This document shows, in pieces, positions 35,488 to 44,398 of a stretch of DNA of 64,000 nt (within the stretch, counting starts at the first letter, position 1; every line of letters starts with the position of its first letter). Source of the DNA: Vogesella sp. XCS3 (lineage in GTDB: Bacteria; Pseudomonadota; Gammaproteobacteria; Burkholderiales; Chromobacteriaceae); contig NZ_CP085530.1 in assembly GCF_020616155.1 (NCBI RefSeq), forward strand, positions 681,501 through 745,500, in the 5' to 3' direction. The notes below the pieces were generated by a model that was not told where the DNA came from, searched no databases, and worked only from the letters and a program-made list of their open reading frames with translations. The position numbers and the translations under genes are program-made.

Positions 35488-36399
35488 ATGACATCGTCGC
35501 CACAACCTCCGTTCTCTGCACGCGCCGGCGGGCAGCACCGCCAGATAGAAGCAGCCTTCCCAGGCACCGCCAGAAGCGGCCTTCTTCATCTGCTATTTGA
35601 TCTCGTAGAACGGCGTTACGTACAAGACTGGACTATCATCGCTCGTGAACTTCACAGAATTGGTAGGTTGCCGCTCATCACTTATGACTCATCATCTGCC
35701 ACCAGCCTAAAACAAGCTCGCAACGATACCGAGGTCGCGCTTAAAAGCCTCGACTGGCAGAAGATGTACGACTTTTGCGAACGCCTGTATAACCATCTTC
35801 CAGAAGACATCGGATTCGAGGACAACTACGGTAACTACACGGTCGAAGTTTCACGAAAGGATGCGCAGAGTTATATCGCCGCAGAATTGCAGAGATTGTT
35901 TCTAGAAGAAGGACTCGCATATGAGTTCACTGACGGAGCAGTTCGCAGGCGCGGACGCAAACATACGGTAGGCGTGACGGTCAAGTCTCAAGTCGTACTT
36001 GGTGATCCACAGTTGCTGAGCGCCCGTAAGCACTTCGACAAGGCACTTCAGTTCTTTCGCCACCCAGCAAAGCCTGACTACGAAAATGCGGTTAAAGAGG
36101 CAGTGTGCGCAGTTGAAGCGGCGGCGAAGACGCTGTTCCCCGGGGCAAAGGCCTCAACGCTTGGCGACGTGATCAAGTGGCTAGGCTCAACAACTGACGT
36201 CTCAGTGCCAAAAGCCATCTGTCAAACGCTGAATGGTGTATACGCCCTCAGAAATGGCGGGGACGGTGTTGCCCATGGCGGTGCGACCGGAGGAAAGGCA
36301 ACGGTTGAAGTGACCGAGTACATACTTGCTGTATGCGCTTCCCAGATCATCTACTTAGTTGATCTAGCTAACGCAATGGAAGTCGATGTTCCTTTCTGA
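35488..36399 (+). CDS. Abortive-infection-like protein (Abi_C/AbiJ type)
   Basis: The 303-residue protein has an N-terminal region with HLLFDLVERRYVQDWTIIARELHRIGRL and a C-terminal helical domain. The latter contains ENAVKEAVCAVEAAAKTL, LGDVIKWL, and RNGGDGVAHGGA, which matches the R-x-n-G-x-x-HG signature of Abi_C/HEPN-like abortive-infection proteins. Proteins of this type halt phage growth by damaging host RNA or translation; that role is inferred here. Only 10 bases separate its start from the IS target duplication, with no clear ribosome site. It may be leaderless, or have lost its promoter to the IS. Confidence 0.7.
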   Translation: MTSSPQPPFSARAGGQHRQIEAAFPGTARSGLLHLLFDLVERRYVQDWTIIARELHRIGRLPLITYDSSSATSLKQARNDTEVALKSLDWQKMYDFCERLYNHLPEDIGFEDNYGNYTVEVSRKDAQSYIAAELQRLFLEEGLAYEFTDGAVRRRGRKHTVGVTVKSQVVLGDPQLLSARKHFDKALQFFRHPAKPDYENAVKEAVCAVEAAAKTLFPGAKASTLGDVIKWLGSTTDVSVPKAICQTLNGVYALRNGGDGVAHGGATGGKATVEVTEYILAVCASQIIYLVDLANAMEVDVPF

Positions 36400-36441
36400 G
36401 TCGAGCCAAAATCTGCGGCAGGACATGCTGGGCTTAACTCC

Positions 36442-36500
36442 CCTGACTTCATCCCGACTAACCGAGCGGTTTCATTTAGTGGTTTCGGGAGGAGGTCAGG
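36442..36500. other. Imperfect 59-bp hairpin between the Abi-like and recombinase genes
   Basis: CCTGACTTCATCCCGA on the left pairs with TCGGGAGGAGGTCAGG on the right with two or three mismatches, leaving a loop of about 27 bases. GCTTAAC just before it fits the attC RYYYAAC core, but no matching GTTRRRY follows. It lacks a T tract, so it is not a simple terminator; it may be a degenerate recombination site. Confidence 0.4.
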
Positions 36501-36521
36501 AGGTCACAATTACCTCTATCC

Positions 36522-37472
36522 TCACAACAAACTCGGTATCTTTCGCTTGGCCACTGGCCTGATGTATCTGGCCAGCATCAGGTCGCTGGTATGCCCGGTT
36601 TGCTCTCGTATTTGCCACGGCTGCAGGCCGGCGATGGCTGCCTGAGTGCAGTAGCCGGCCCGCAAGCTGTGGCCACTCACTTGGCTGGGGTCGCCACCAG
36701 CCTTCTTCACCGCCTCTTTCAGTATGAGCGCCACCGACTGGGCGCTAAGCGGTGTGGTGGACACGTTCTCGTGGCGGTCTACCGCCCGGAACAGCCAGCC
36801 GTCTTTAATCCCGGCCACTTCGCGGTAATGCTTTAGGGCCAGCACCGGGCAACGATTGCCGCCCGCGTATGGAATAAAGCACGTGCGGCCAACGCCTTCT
36901 TGGTCTGTCTTAGACCGCCTTAGCAGTATCTCCAGCCCGTCCGGGTACTCCGTCACATCCTCACACCGCAATGCCACCAACTCCGAGCGCCGTAGTGCCG
37001 CCGCCCAGCCAACCAGTATCAAGGCCTGGTCTCGGGCTGCGCGTATTGGCCGTTGATCACCCAGCGCGAACAGAATCTCTAGCAAGTCATCGCGCACCAA
37101 GGCTTTAACGCGGCGCTGCCGTTTGCCAAAGGTACGCCTGATGCCCTGCATGGTGCGCTTCACCAAGGCGTGCTTTACCGGCGATGGGTAGCCTTGGTCG
37201 ATGTGGGCCTTATGAATGGCCACCAGCCTGCGCTCTAGCGTTGCCACAGCCAGTTTGCCGGCCACGGATACCAGGTACTGCACCAATTGCTCAGGCGTGG
37301 CCGGGATGCTACCACCCGCGCGGCAGAAGTACCGCACATCATTGGCATACTCCCGTTTCGTTGAAAGAGACTGCGCCGCAGCCATCAACTCTTCGGCCGT
37401 ATAGGCAGGCTGTGCAAGGCTTTCATCTGTTGTATCCACCTGCTGTTCGGTGGTCAAAATCACGTTTTTCAT
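36522..37472 (-). CDS. Tyrosine recombinase (XerC/D-like, internal integrase)
   Basis: The 316-residue protein has an N-terminal SAM-like core-binding domain (residues about 30-125) and a catalytic domain with the conserved residues in AALRRSELVALRCEDV (Arg), GHSLRAGYCT (His-x-x-Arg), QTGHTSDLMLARYI (His and the nucleophile Tyr). It lacks the extra helix that marks integron integrases. It is distinct from the P4-type integrase at the island's right edge and suggests a second element or cassette nested in the island. Its start at ATG 37472 has a weak ribosome site. Confidence 0.88.
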   Translation of the reverse strand: MKNVILTTEQQVDTTDESLAQPAYTAEELMAAAQSLSTKREYANDVRYFCRAGGSIPATPEQLVQYLVSVAGKLAVATLERRLVAIHKAHIDQGYPSPVKHALVKRTMQGIRRTFGKRQRRVKALVRDDLLEILFALGDQRPIRAARDQALILVGWAAALRRSELVALRCEDVTEYPDGLEILLRRSKTDQEGVGRTCFIPYAGGNRCPVLALKHYREVAGIKDGWLFRAVDRHENVSTTPLSAQSVALILKEAVKKAGGDPSQVSGHSLRAGYCTQAAIAGLQPWQIREQTGHTSDLMLARYIRPVAKRKIPSLL

Positions 37473-37550
37473 GGCTTTGTCATCAATTCGAATGTTATGT
37501 TTGCGTTAGTCAGCGCATCGCAATAAAGCGGCACGCTGGCCGCTGGCTGG

Positions 37551-37844
37551 CTAGTACTCGCAAGGGAACAGCAAAGTGGTGACGCTGCGGTCGGCTTCGG
37601 TAATGACCCAGACGCGCTTACCGGCCATCTGATAGCTGGAAAAGATGCGCAAGCCGTTCTTCACAGCAAAGTCGTTTTCAGCGGCATCTTCGGGCAGCAC
37701 ATTGCCCCAATCGCCGCGCTGGTGACGCCGTAAGAATGGCTTGGCGTCGAGCTGGTTGGCCGTCAGGTGATCGAACACGGCGCGAGTGGCAACGACGCTG
37801 CCGAGAGAAAAGAGTGGTGAGGATTGAGGATGCTTGGTTTGCAT
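37551..37844 (-). CDS. Small conserved hypothetical protein of mobile elements
   Basis: This 97-residue protein from ATG 37844 (AAGGAGCC precedes it) reads SVVATRAVFDHL, KPFLRRHQRGDWG, FAVKNGLRIFSSYQ and VWVITEADRSVTTLLFP. I recall this compact protein type as frequent on plasmids and integrative elements, with unproven function, sometimes mislabelled as a restriction subunit. No catalytic residues are evident. It lies 78 bases upstream of the internal recombinase gene on the same strand. The interspersed repeat core at 37861 is directly in its leader. Confidence 0.75.
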   Translation of the reverse strand: MQTKHPQSSPLFSLGSVVATRAVFDHLTANQLDAKPFLRRHQRGDWGNVLPEDAAENDFAVKNGLRIFSSYQMAGKRVWVITEADRSVTTLLFPCEY

Positions 37845-38167
37845 GGCTGGCTCCTTGAAAGGTTGGCCGCCGTGCGGTACCGGTTGCAGAAATGCAAAAA
37901 GCCAAGACGCGTAAACGTCTTGGCTTGTGATGATGCGGTAACCGCTTGGCGGCACGGCAAAAACTGCCGCAGCTTCAAGCTATCAGGCGATTAGCCATAG
38001 CGCGATGACGGTGTGACTTTGGTGAAGGCAAGCGCGAGTGCCCGCTCATCGGCCAAAGCAGATGGCCGAAGGGCTAATGAAAATGGCCGCTTTCTCTTGG
38101 AAGCGGCCACGAATCTATGCTGACAACGAGTGGGACTCACTGCTATCTAACAGGTCAGCGCACCTGA
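37845..38167. other. 323-bp intergenic region with two hairpins
   Basis: No gene. AAGCCAAGACG (37899-37909) pairs with CGTCTTGGCTT (37916-37926), and TGGCCGCTT (38084-38092) pairs with AAGCGGCCA (38101-38109). The second may end transcription of the redox operon arriving from the right; neither has a strong T tract. The repeat core GGTTGGCCGC lies at 37861. Confidence 0.5.
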
Positions 38168-39178
38168 TTAAGCTACAGGGATAGCCTGACTGCTATCGTC
38201 CCAAAAAATCGGTAGCCTGGCTGGCGAGGACGGGTTCAAGCTACTCACCGTATCAAGGCGGTGAATTTGCTCCTTCGACAGAGACAACGATAGTGCAGCG
38301 AGGTTATCTTTGAGTTGGGCTTGTGACCGTGGCCCAATAATGGGTACGGCACCATGTGTCCCTGCCCAAGCGATGGCGACCTGACTAGCACTCACCCCTA
38401 GCTCGGCTGCAATAGCTAGGACCGTGTCAAGGATCAGTGTGCGTTGCGTCGAGTTTTCTGCCTGGAAAACACGCCCACCGAAACCTTCTGCGCGTCCTTT
38501 TTCCCCTTGTCGGTACTTGCCTGTGAGCATGCCACCCCCGAGCGGCGACCAGGTGACGATGCCAAGACCTAGTGCAAGTGATGCCGGGAACAGATCCGTT
38601 TCTGGCTCACGATGTACCAAGCTATGTTCAAACTGGGCTGCTGCAATGGGAACAGAGTTGGTCAACTCTGCATAGGTAACGGCACGGGAGAGTCGCCAGG
38701 CTTGAAAGTTTGACAAGCCGGCATACAGAATTTTGCCTGCACGTGCCAAGTCTTCAAAGCCGCGCACGATTTCTTCGATGGGCGTAATACCGTCTGGGTT
38801 GTGTGCCCAATAGATATCAATCCGGTCTGTCTTGAGCCGCTTCAGGCTTGCTTCTACAGAGGCAACCATGGCCTTACGGCTATTGCCCAGGACCAGCGGG
38901 TTCGCGTTAGGTGTCGCCCCGTTGGTAAACTTCGTTGTCAGAACAAAATCTTCACGTCGTCCTTTTAGTAGCTCTCCGAGTAGCGCTTCTGCTTGTCCAA
39001 ACTGATAAACGTCTGCGCCATCGATAAAGTTGCCACCAGCTTCGGTATAAGTGTTGAAGATGTCGGCGGCGACATCCGGGTCGGCACCATATCCCCAACC
39101 CGTACCGAAGTTACCGGTACCCAGCGCGACTTGTGATACATGCAGCCCAGTTTTGCCAAACGTATTGTATTTCATCAT
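38168..39178 (-). CDS. Aldo/keto reductase
   Basis: The 336-residue protein is a TIM-barrel NADPH oxidoreductase of the AKR superfamily. It shows GLHVSQVALGTGNFGTGW near the start, the catalytic Asp and Tyr in FIDGADVYQFGQAEALLGE, the catalytic Lys in VLTTKF, and the His in RIDIYWAHNPDGITPIEE. The NADPH site appears as VPIIGPRSQAQLKDNL. It reduces aldehydes or ketones. It is the last gene of the leftward redox cluster, 227 bases from its neighbour, and may have its own promoter. The start could be either of two adjacent ATG codons. Confidence 0.92.
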   Translation of the reverse strand: MMKYNTFGKTGLHVSQVALGTGNFGTGWGYGADPDVAADIFNTYTEAGGNFIDGADVYQFGQAEALLGELLKGRREDFVLTTKFTNGATPNANPLVLGNSRKAMVASVEASLKRLKTDRIDIYWAHNPDGITPIEEIVRGFEDLARAGKILYAGLSNFQAWRLSRAVTYAELTNSVPIAAAQFEHSLVHREPETDLFPASLALGLGIVTWSPLGGGMLTGKYRQGEKGRAEGFGGRVFQAENSTQRTLILDTVLAIAAELGVSASQVAIAWAGTHGAVPIIGPRSQAQLKDNLAALSLSLSKEQIHRLDTVSSLNPSSPARLPIFWDDSSQAIPVA

Positions 39179-39405
39179 GGTTTTCCATTAATTGTGCGTC
39201 GTACGTCAACCCGTCTGCTTCCGTAGGCGCTTATCCCACCAAGCAGCGCCAGGGGGAATGACGTTCGTCTATCGACTGCCAGCCGTAAGCCAAGATTGAA
39301 TATGCTCTGTTGCATCCAGTGCCCTGATCTGGAAAATTCGTTCGTACTAGGGTAAGCGCGACCACGAATTCGAAATCAGCCCGATTGAATCACCTGGTAG
39401 CTGAT

Positions 39406-40260
39406 TTACTGCGCCAATGCCCGCTTAACGTGTTCTTTTAACGTGATTGTCGGGCGCCCAATCAAGGCACTCAGTTGCTGACCGTGATCGAACAAGCCGC
39501 CTTCTGATGCACCGATATCGGATTCGGCCAGCAAGGTGGCCAAAGCGTCCGGTAAACCAGCGTTGACTAAAGCGCTGCGGAATTCACTTGCTGACAGGTT
39601 CTGGTACGCCACTTCTCGTCCGGATTGGCGTGAGATCTCGTGAGCCAATTCGCCAAGTGTGAAAGACTCATCGCCTGCCAGCTCATAAATGCGCCCAGTC
39701 TGGTCTGGTTTCGTCAGGACGGCAGCGGCTGCTTCGGCATAATCTTCACGTGCTGCCGAAGAGATCCGCCCCTGGCCGGCGCAGCCCAGCAACGCACCAT
39801 ATTGCAGTGCCGCCGGAACGCTTGCGATGTAGTTCTCGGTATACCACCCGTTGCGCAAGATCACTGCTGGCAGGCCTGAAGCGTGGATCAAGCTTTCAGT
39901 TTCCCGGTGTTCTGTCGCGAGGGGCAACGGTGAGGTATCTGCGTGAAGAAGACTGGTGTAGGCCAGTAAGCCTACCCCGGCCGTCTTGGCCGCATTGATT
40001 ACCGCACGATGTTGTGGCACACGGCGGCCAACCTCGCTGGCGGAAATCAGCAGTAGCTTGTCCGCACCTTCAAATGCCGTGACCAGACTGTCCGGTTGAT
40101 CGTAATCGGCTTGGCGTACCTGGATACCACGGGCAGCCAAATCAGCTACTTTTTCCGGGTTGCGTACCGCAGCAACAATTTCATGACTTGGCAGTTTTTT
40201 GAGCAGGGCTTCGATAACCAAGCGGCCTAGTTGGCCAGATGCGCCCGTAATGACGATCAT
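39406..40260 (-). CDS. NAD(P)H:quinone oxidoreductase, QorB/NmrA-like SDR
   Basis: The 284-residue protein starts at ATG 40260 (MIVITGASGQLGRLVIEAL), with the atypical SDR nucleotide motif GASGQLG. The rest follows the QorB/YtfG pattern: AAVRNPEKVADLAARGIQVRQADY, LLLISASEVGRR, LAYTSLLHAD, RNGWYTENY and YELAGDESFTLGEL. Such enzymes reduce quinones with NADPH. Length matches E. coli QorB (286). It is the second gene from the end of the redox cluster. Confidence 0.9.
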   Translation of the reverse strand: MIVITGASGQLGRLVIEALLKKLPSHEIVAAVRNPEKVADLAARGIQVRQADYDQPDSLVTAFEGADKLLLISASEVGRRVPQHRAVINAAKTAGVGLLAYTSLLHADTSPLPLATEHRETESLIHASGLPAVILRNGWYTENYIASVPAALQYGALLGCAGQGRISSAAREDYAEAAAAVLTKPDQTGRIYELAGDESFTLGELAHEISRQSGREVAYQNLSASEFRSALVNAGLPDALATLLAESDIGASEGGLFDHGQQLSALIGRPTITLKEHVKRALAQ

Positions 40261-40377
40261 GGGGGATTTCCTTTCTTGCAATGACTAGACACTTTTCCGA
40301 ATCGGAACAATGTGCGGTTTGGGGGGCGGTAGCGCTTAGCCCCGGCAAACCGCACCTGAATCTACGCCGGGTACTGG

Positions 40378-41445
40378 TTAATAATCGGTATATCCCTGCG
40401 CACCCGGGGTGTAGAAGGTCGCAAAATCGGGTTCTAACAGCGTCTGTCCGCTCTGCAATTTGGTGACGAGATCCGGATTCGAGATGAATGCGCGACCGAA
40501 TGCCACCAGATCACCATGTTTGGCAATGAGATCGGCCTCGGCGCGGGTGGCATCATAGCCACCGGAAAGAATGTATTGCCCGGCGAACACGTTACGAAGC
40601 ACTGCTTTCAAGGCGGGGCTGACTTCCGGCGCCCCCATGGCGCTGTGATCCACGACGTGGATATAAAGCAGGCCGAGCGTGTTCAATTCGTCTAGCAAGC
40701 TCAGATACAGCGCGTCCATCTCGGCATCTGCTTGCTGGGAGTTGAAAACACCATAGGGCGAGATGCGCATACCGACCCGCTCGGCACCAATGGCGGCCAC
40801 CGTTGCCTTGGCGACCTCGACCGCAAAGCGGATGCGGTTTTCAACCGTGCCACCCCAGCGATCCTGGCGCTGGTTGGACGCTGTATTGAGAAACTGGTCG
40901 ATCAGATAGCCGTTTGCGGCATGCAATTCGACACCATCGAAGCCGGCCTGCAGGGCAAGTTTGGCCGATTCGGCATATTCGGCAATGCTATTGGCAATAT
41001 CCTCTTCATTCATTTCTTTGGGGACAGGATGTGGCTGCATACCGCTCGTGACGGTCCAAATCTCACCCGGCACGGCAATGGGTGAGGGGGCCAGCACCTT
41101 GGCACCCTCGGGCATATTGGCCGGATGGCTGACGCGACCGGTATGCATCAATTGAACAAAAATCTTGCCGCCCGCTTGATGGACTTCATCGGTTACAAGC
41201 TTCCAGCCCTGCACATGATCTTCATTGAATAAGCCAGGAATACGCGCATAACCCAGGCCATTGGGTGACGGTGACGTCCCCTCTGTAATAATCAGCCCCG
41301 CACCGGACCGCTGGCCGTAGTATTGCGCCATCAGCGCATTTGGCAGATTCGCGATGGCACGGCTACGTGTCAGTGGTGCCATCACGATGCGATTTTTCAG
41401 TGTGAGACTACCCAGCCGGGTCGGGCTAAATAGCATATTGGTCAT
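40378..41445 (-). CDS. Old yellow enzyme-family alkene reductase (NemA-like)
   Basis: The 355-residue FMN enzyme opens with LFSPTRLGSLTLKNRIVMAPLTRSRA and carries the substrate-binding pair in GVELHAANGYLIDQFLN (H-x-x-N), plus FVQLMHTGRVSHPANMPEG and the FMN-phosphate region GGYDATRAEADL. It reduces activated C=C bonds of enones, maleimides or nitro compounds using NADPH. Neighbouring quinone reductase and SDR genes support a role in electrophile detoxification. Confidence 0.93.
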   Translation of the reverse strand: MTNMLFSPTRLGSLTLKNRIVMAPLTRSRAIANLPNALMAQYYGQRSGAGLIITEGTSPSPNGLGYARIPGLFNEDHVQGWKLVTDEVHQAGGKIFVQLMHTGRVSHPANMPEGAKVLAPSPIAVPGEIWTVTSGMQPHPVPKEMNEEDIANSIAEYAESAKLALQAGFDGVELHAANGYLIDQFLNTASNQRQDRWGGTVENRIRFAVEVAKATVAAIGAERVGMRISPYGVFNSQQADAEMDALYLSLLDELNTLGLLYIHVVDHSAMGAPEVSPALKAVLRNVFAGQYILSGGYDATRAEADLIAKHGDLVAFGRAFISNPDLVTKLQSGQTLLEPDFATFYTPGAQGYTDY

Positions 41446-41501
41446 GGCAATTACCTCGATATTCGATTGATGTGGCGATTAGGTGGGTGCGTTGCACCGT
41501 G

Positions 41502-42284
41502 TTACCGCTGATAGCGTTCTGCGGCATGGGCTTGCCGGATATCCGACATCAAACCTTGGCGCGCGCCGTCCAGGGCATCCCATCGTTCGGCAACATGAAG
41601 CGGCGGGATGGTGATCAGCTCTCGGCGGTCGAAGCCGACCAGTGCGGCATCAACCAGCTCGCCCACCTCCATCACTTCCGGAAGCGCGTTGACATCCATG
41701 CCGGCGCGTTCCCAGATTTCGGTGCGGGTAGCGGCTGGCAATACGGCTTGTACGTAGACGCCCTTGGGGGAAAGCTCCAGGTGCAAGCCTTGTGACAAAA
41801 ACAGGATGAAGGCTTTGCTGGCGCCGTAGACCGACATGCCGAACTCGGGGGCAAAGCCCACTACCGAGCCCAGGTTGACGATGGCGCCGCTCCCTGCCTG
41901 AGCCAGGCGGGGGGCAATCGCGGCGGCAAGTCGGGTGGGGGCGAGGGTGTTGAGCCTGATCTGGCCTTCGATAGCGTCGGCGGTTTGCGTCAAGAAGCCA
42001 CCCGACTGCGCGATGCCGGCGTTGTTGATCAAGATGCCGATGCGCTCGTCTTGGCGCAGCCGGTCCTCCAGGGCCGCCAAGTCCGCTTGGCGGGTCAAAT
42101 CCGCAGGAAGTACCTCAATTGCCACCTTGCATTCGGTACGCAGGCGTGCCGCCAGCGTTGCCAGGCGTGCTTTGTCACGCGCAACGAGGACCAGATCATG
42201 GCCGCGACGGGCAAAGCGTTCGGCATAGGTGGCACCGATGCCGCTGGAAGCACCGGTAATCAAGACGGTAGGAAGCATGGTCAT
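41502..42284 (-). CDS. Short-chain dehydrogenase/reductase
   Basis: The 260-residue classical SDR shows the cofactor motif TGASSGIGATYA, the NNAG motif in ILINNAGIAQSGG, and the catalytic Ser and YGASK (Tyr and Lys). The region SSGIG...VARDKARL suggests NADP preference. The substrate is unknown. It lies between the OYE and the MDR genes in the same direction; gaps of about 50 bases suggest a single transcript. Confidence 0.9.
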   Translation of the reverse strand: MTMLPTVLITGASSGIGATYAERFARRGHDLVLVARDKARLATLAARLRTECKVAIEVLPADLTRQADLAALEDRLRQDERIGILINNAGIAQSGGFLTQTADAIEGQIRLNTLAPTRLAAAIAPRLAQAGSGAIVNLGSVVGFAPEFGMSVYGASKAFILFLSQGLHLELSPKGVYVQAVLPAATRTEIWERAGMDVNALPEVMEVGELVDAALVGFDRRELITIPPLHVAERWDALDGARQGLMSDIRQAHAAERYQR

Positions 42285-42334
42285 GGCAGTTTTCTTTCGT
42301 ATCGATTGTTCTGATGAAGGGGGCGCAAAAGCCG

Positions 42335-43333
42335 TTACATCTTGACGACCACTTTGCCCTTGGCATGGCCCTGCGCCAGGTAGGCAAGCGCTTCCCTGGC
42401 CTCCGACAGCGGGAACACCTTGTCGATGACGGGCCGGATGCGTTCGGTTTCCAGTAGCTGGCCGATTTGATGCAGTTGCGCACCATCCGGGCGTACGAAG
42501 AGGAAGCCGTAGCTCACGCTATGCTGGTTCGCCAAGCGCATGATCTTGCGGCTCATCAGGCCGAAGACCAGCCGCAGCACAACGTTCAAGCCCCTTGCCC
42601 GCGCGAATGCGGCGTCCAGCGGGCCAATCAGCGAGACGATCTTGCCGCCCGGCTTGAGGATGGAAAGGGATTTCTCGATGGTGTCGCCCCGCACGCTGCC
42701 CAACACCGCGTCGTAGCCATGCAGCTGTGTCTCGAACGCGTGCTGCTTGTAGTCAACGACCTCGTCGGCCCCTAGGCTACGCACCAGCTCAATATTGCCC
42801 TTGCTGACCGTAGTGCCAACCCGTGCGCCCAGGTGTTTGGCCAGCTGGATGGCAAAGGTGCCGATACCGCCCGACCCGGCCGGGATGAACACTTTCTGGC
42901 CGGCTTGCAGATGGGCGCGTTCTTTCAGCGCTTGCCAGGAGGTGAGGCCAACCATCGGGATCGATGCGGCCTGGACGAAGTCCAGATTGGCGGGCTTCAG
43001 TGCGGCAGCGTGCTCCGGCACCACGGCAAACTCGGCAATCGCCCCTGTGCCTTGGTCGAAAATGCTGGCAAACACGGCATCGCCCGGCTTGAAACGGGTG
43101 ACCTTGCGGCCAACCTCTATCACCACGCCGGCCAGGTCGCTGCCGAGGATGGCGGGCAGCTGGAAATGCATCACCGGCTTGAACATGCCGGTCGGGATCA
43201 TGTTGTCGATCGGGTTCAGGCCGGCAGCGTGTACCTGTACCAGCAGTTCGTCGTCTTTGGGGGTGGGGCGGGCGACATCGCGCAGCGCGATGTCGGGTGA
43301 TTTGCCGTAGCGTTTGAAGGTGAGCGCTTTCAT
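42335..43333 (-). CDS. Medium-chain NADP-dependent oxidoreductase (quinone reductase-like)
   Basis: From ATG 43333 the protein has 332 residues and begins MKALTFKRYGKSPDIALRDV. It has the MDR GroES-like domain (VHAAGLNPIDNMIPTG, then GSDLAGVVIEVGRKVTRFKPGD), the NADP-binding loop IPAGSGGIGTFAIQLAKHLGA, and no structural zinc cluster. That matches the zinc-free quinone oxidoreductase branch. The upstream 14 residues of the open frame lack similarity and are excluded. Confidence 0.9.
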   Translation of the reverse strand: MKALTFKRYGKSPDIALRDVARPTPKDDELLVQVHAAGLNPIDNMIPTGMFKPVMHFQLPAILGSDLAGVVIEVGRKVTRFKPGDAVFASIFDQGTGAIAEFAVVPEHAAALKPANLDFVQAASIPMVGLTSWQALKERAHLQAGQKVFIPAGSGGIGTFAIQLAKHLGARVGTTVSKGNIELVRSLGADEVVDYKQHAFETQLHGYDAVLGSVRGDTIEKSLSILKPGGKIVSLIGPLDAAFARARGLNVVLRLVFGLMSRKIMRLANQHSVSYGFLFVRPDGAQLHQIGQLLETERIRPVIDKVFPLSEAREALAYLAQGHAKGKVVVKM

Positions 43334-43378
43334 GTGGTGAGGGTCCCTGTCGAGTCGGTAGATGTTGGCCGGCACGGA

Positions 43379-44296
43379 TTAGTCCGCGAGGAAGGCCAGC
43401 ACGGCGGGTACAAAGACCCGGTGATACTGGAATACGCCGCCGTGCCCCGAATCCGGGTACAGCGTGAGCTTGGCATTGGGCAGGCGACGAGCCATGTCTG
43501 CCGAGTGCTGGCTGGCCACCATGAGATCGTTATCGCCATTGGCGATGAAAACGGGGTGCGTGATCTGCGACAGGTCATCCGGCGCTCCCAGCCCCGCGGC
43601 TTTGATGGCCTTCAGTTGCGCGCGCCTTGCTTGTAGAGAGATGGGTTTGTCGCGGTCTTGGGTGCGTTCTGCCAGCGCAGCAAAGTAGTCTTTGGCTGCG
43701 CGTTTGCCTTCTGGCGTACGCGGGAAGAACAGGAAGTGTCTTGCATCACGCCAAGTCAACGCCGCCTTGAGGTAGGCCACGGCGGCAACCTTGGTTACCG
43801 CTTCGATACCGCCGCCGCCCCGCGGCCCGGTGCCGGCCAGCACGATCCGCCTCACCAGCTCGGGCGCCTGCAGCGCCACCATTTGCGCCACACCGCCCCC
43901 CAGCGAGAAGCCGAGCAGGTCCACCTTCTGGAAACCCATGGCACGGATGAACAGGATGGCATCGCGCCCCATCTCTTCTACGCTATCCGGTACCGCACCA
44001 CCCGACGCACCGACCCCGCGGTTATCGAAGGCGATGACCCGGCGCTGTTTGGCAATGCCATCGATAACGCGCGGGTCCCAGTCGTCCAGCACTGCCATCA
44101 GATGGTGGAAAAAAATGACCGGCACGCCGGAATCCGGGCCGAGCTCGCGGTAGGCGAAAGCCACGCCGTGAACGTCAATCGTGCGGGTGGGCACATCCTT
44201 CCATTGCCCTTGGTGTATTGGCTGCATGACATGCACAGGGTGCTTATCCGCCAATGTCTTGGTGGCGGATGCGGTAGTGGCTTGGTTTGTGCCCAT
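43379..44296 (-). CDS. Alpha/beta hydrolase (haloperoxidase/esterase-like)
   Basis: The 305-residue protein from ATG 44296 (GGGAGAG precedes it) shows the cap of an alpha/beta hydrolase: VIFFHHLMAVLDDWDP with the oxyanion site, VIAFDNRGVGAS, the nucleophile elbow LLGFSLGGGVAQ, the Asp in FIANGDNDLMV and the His in PDSGHGGVF. It is the promoter-proximal gene of the leftward redox operon and lies divergent from the HxlR regulator. It may hydrolyse an ester or lactone product of the operon, which is inference. Confidence 0.9.
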   Translation of the reverse strand: MGTNQATTASATKTLADKHPVHVMQPIHQGQWKDVPTRTIDVHGVAFAYRELGPDSGVPVIFFHHLMAVLDDWDPRVIDGIAKQRRVIAFDNRGVGASGGAVPDSVEEMGRDAILFIRAMGFQKVDLLGFSLGGGVAQMVALQAPELVRRIVLAGTGPRGGGGIEAVTKVAAVAYLKAALTWRDARHFLFFPRTPEGKRAAKDYFAALAERTQDRDKPISLQARRAQLKAIKAAGLGAPDDLSQITHPVFIANGDNDLMVASQHSADMARRLPNAKLTLYPDSGHGGVFQYHRVFVPAVLAFLAD

Positions 44297-44338
44297 CAAA
44301 ACTCTCCCGGCCAGTGGATTGCTCATCCACGAGGTGTT

Positions 44339-44398
44339 AGTATCAAAGCGATACGAACAATACTACCAATTTCCAGATAAGTCACTATCAAAATAGTA
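44339..44398. promoter_or_regulatory. Palindromes in the hydrolase/HxlR divergent promoter
   Basis: GTATCaaagcGATAC (44339-44353) and ACTATcaaaATAGT (44384-44397) are two inverted repeats sharing the half-site core TATC/GATA. The second abuts the HxlR ATG at 44398, so binding there would block its own expression. They are the natural candidates for HxlR operators. Confidence 0.5.

Noticed and set aside
36522..37472. An integron integrase (IntI)
   Set aside because: The protein lacks the additional helix between the conserved patches and is the length of a plain XerC/D-like recombinase.
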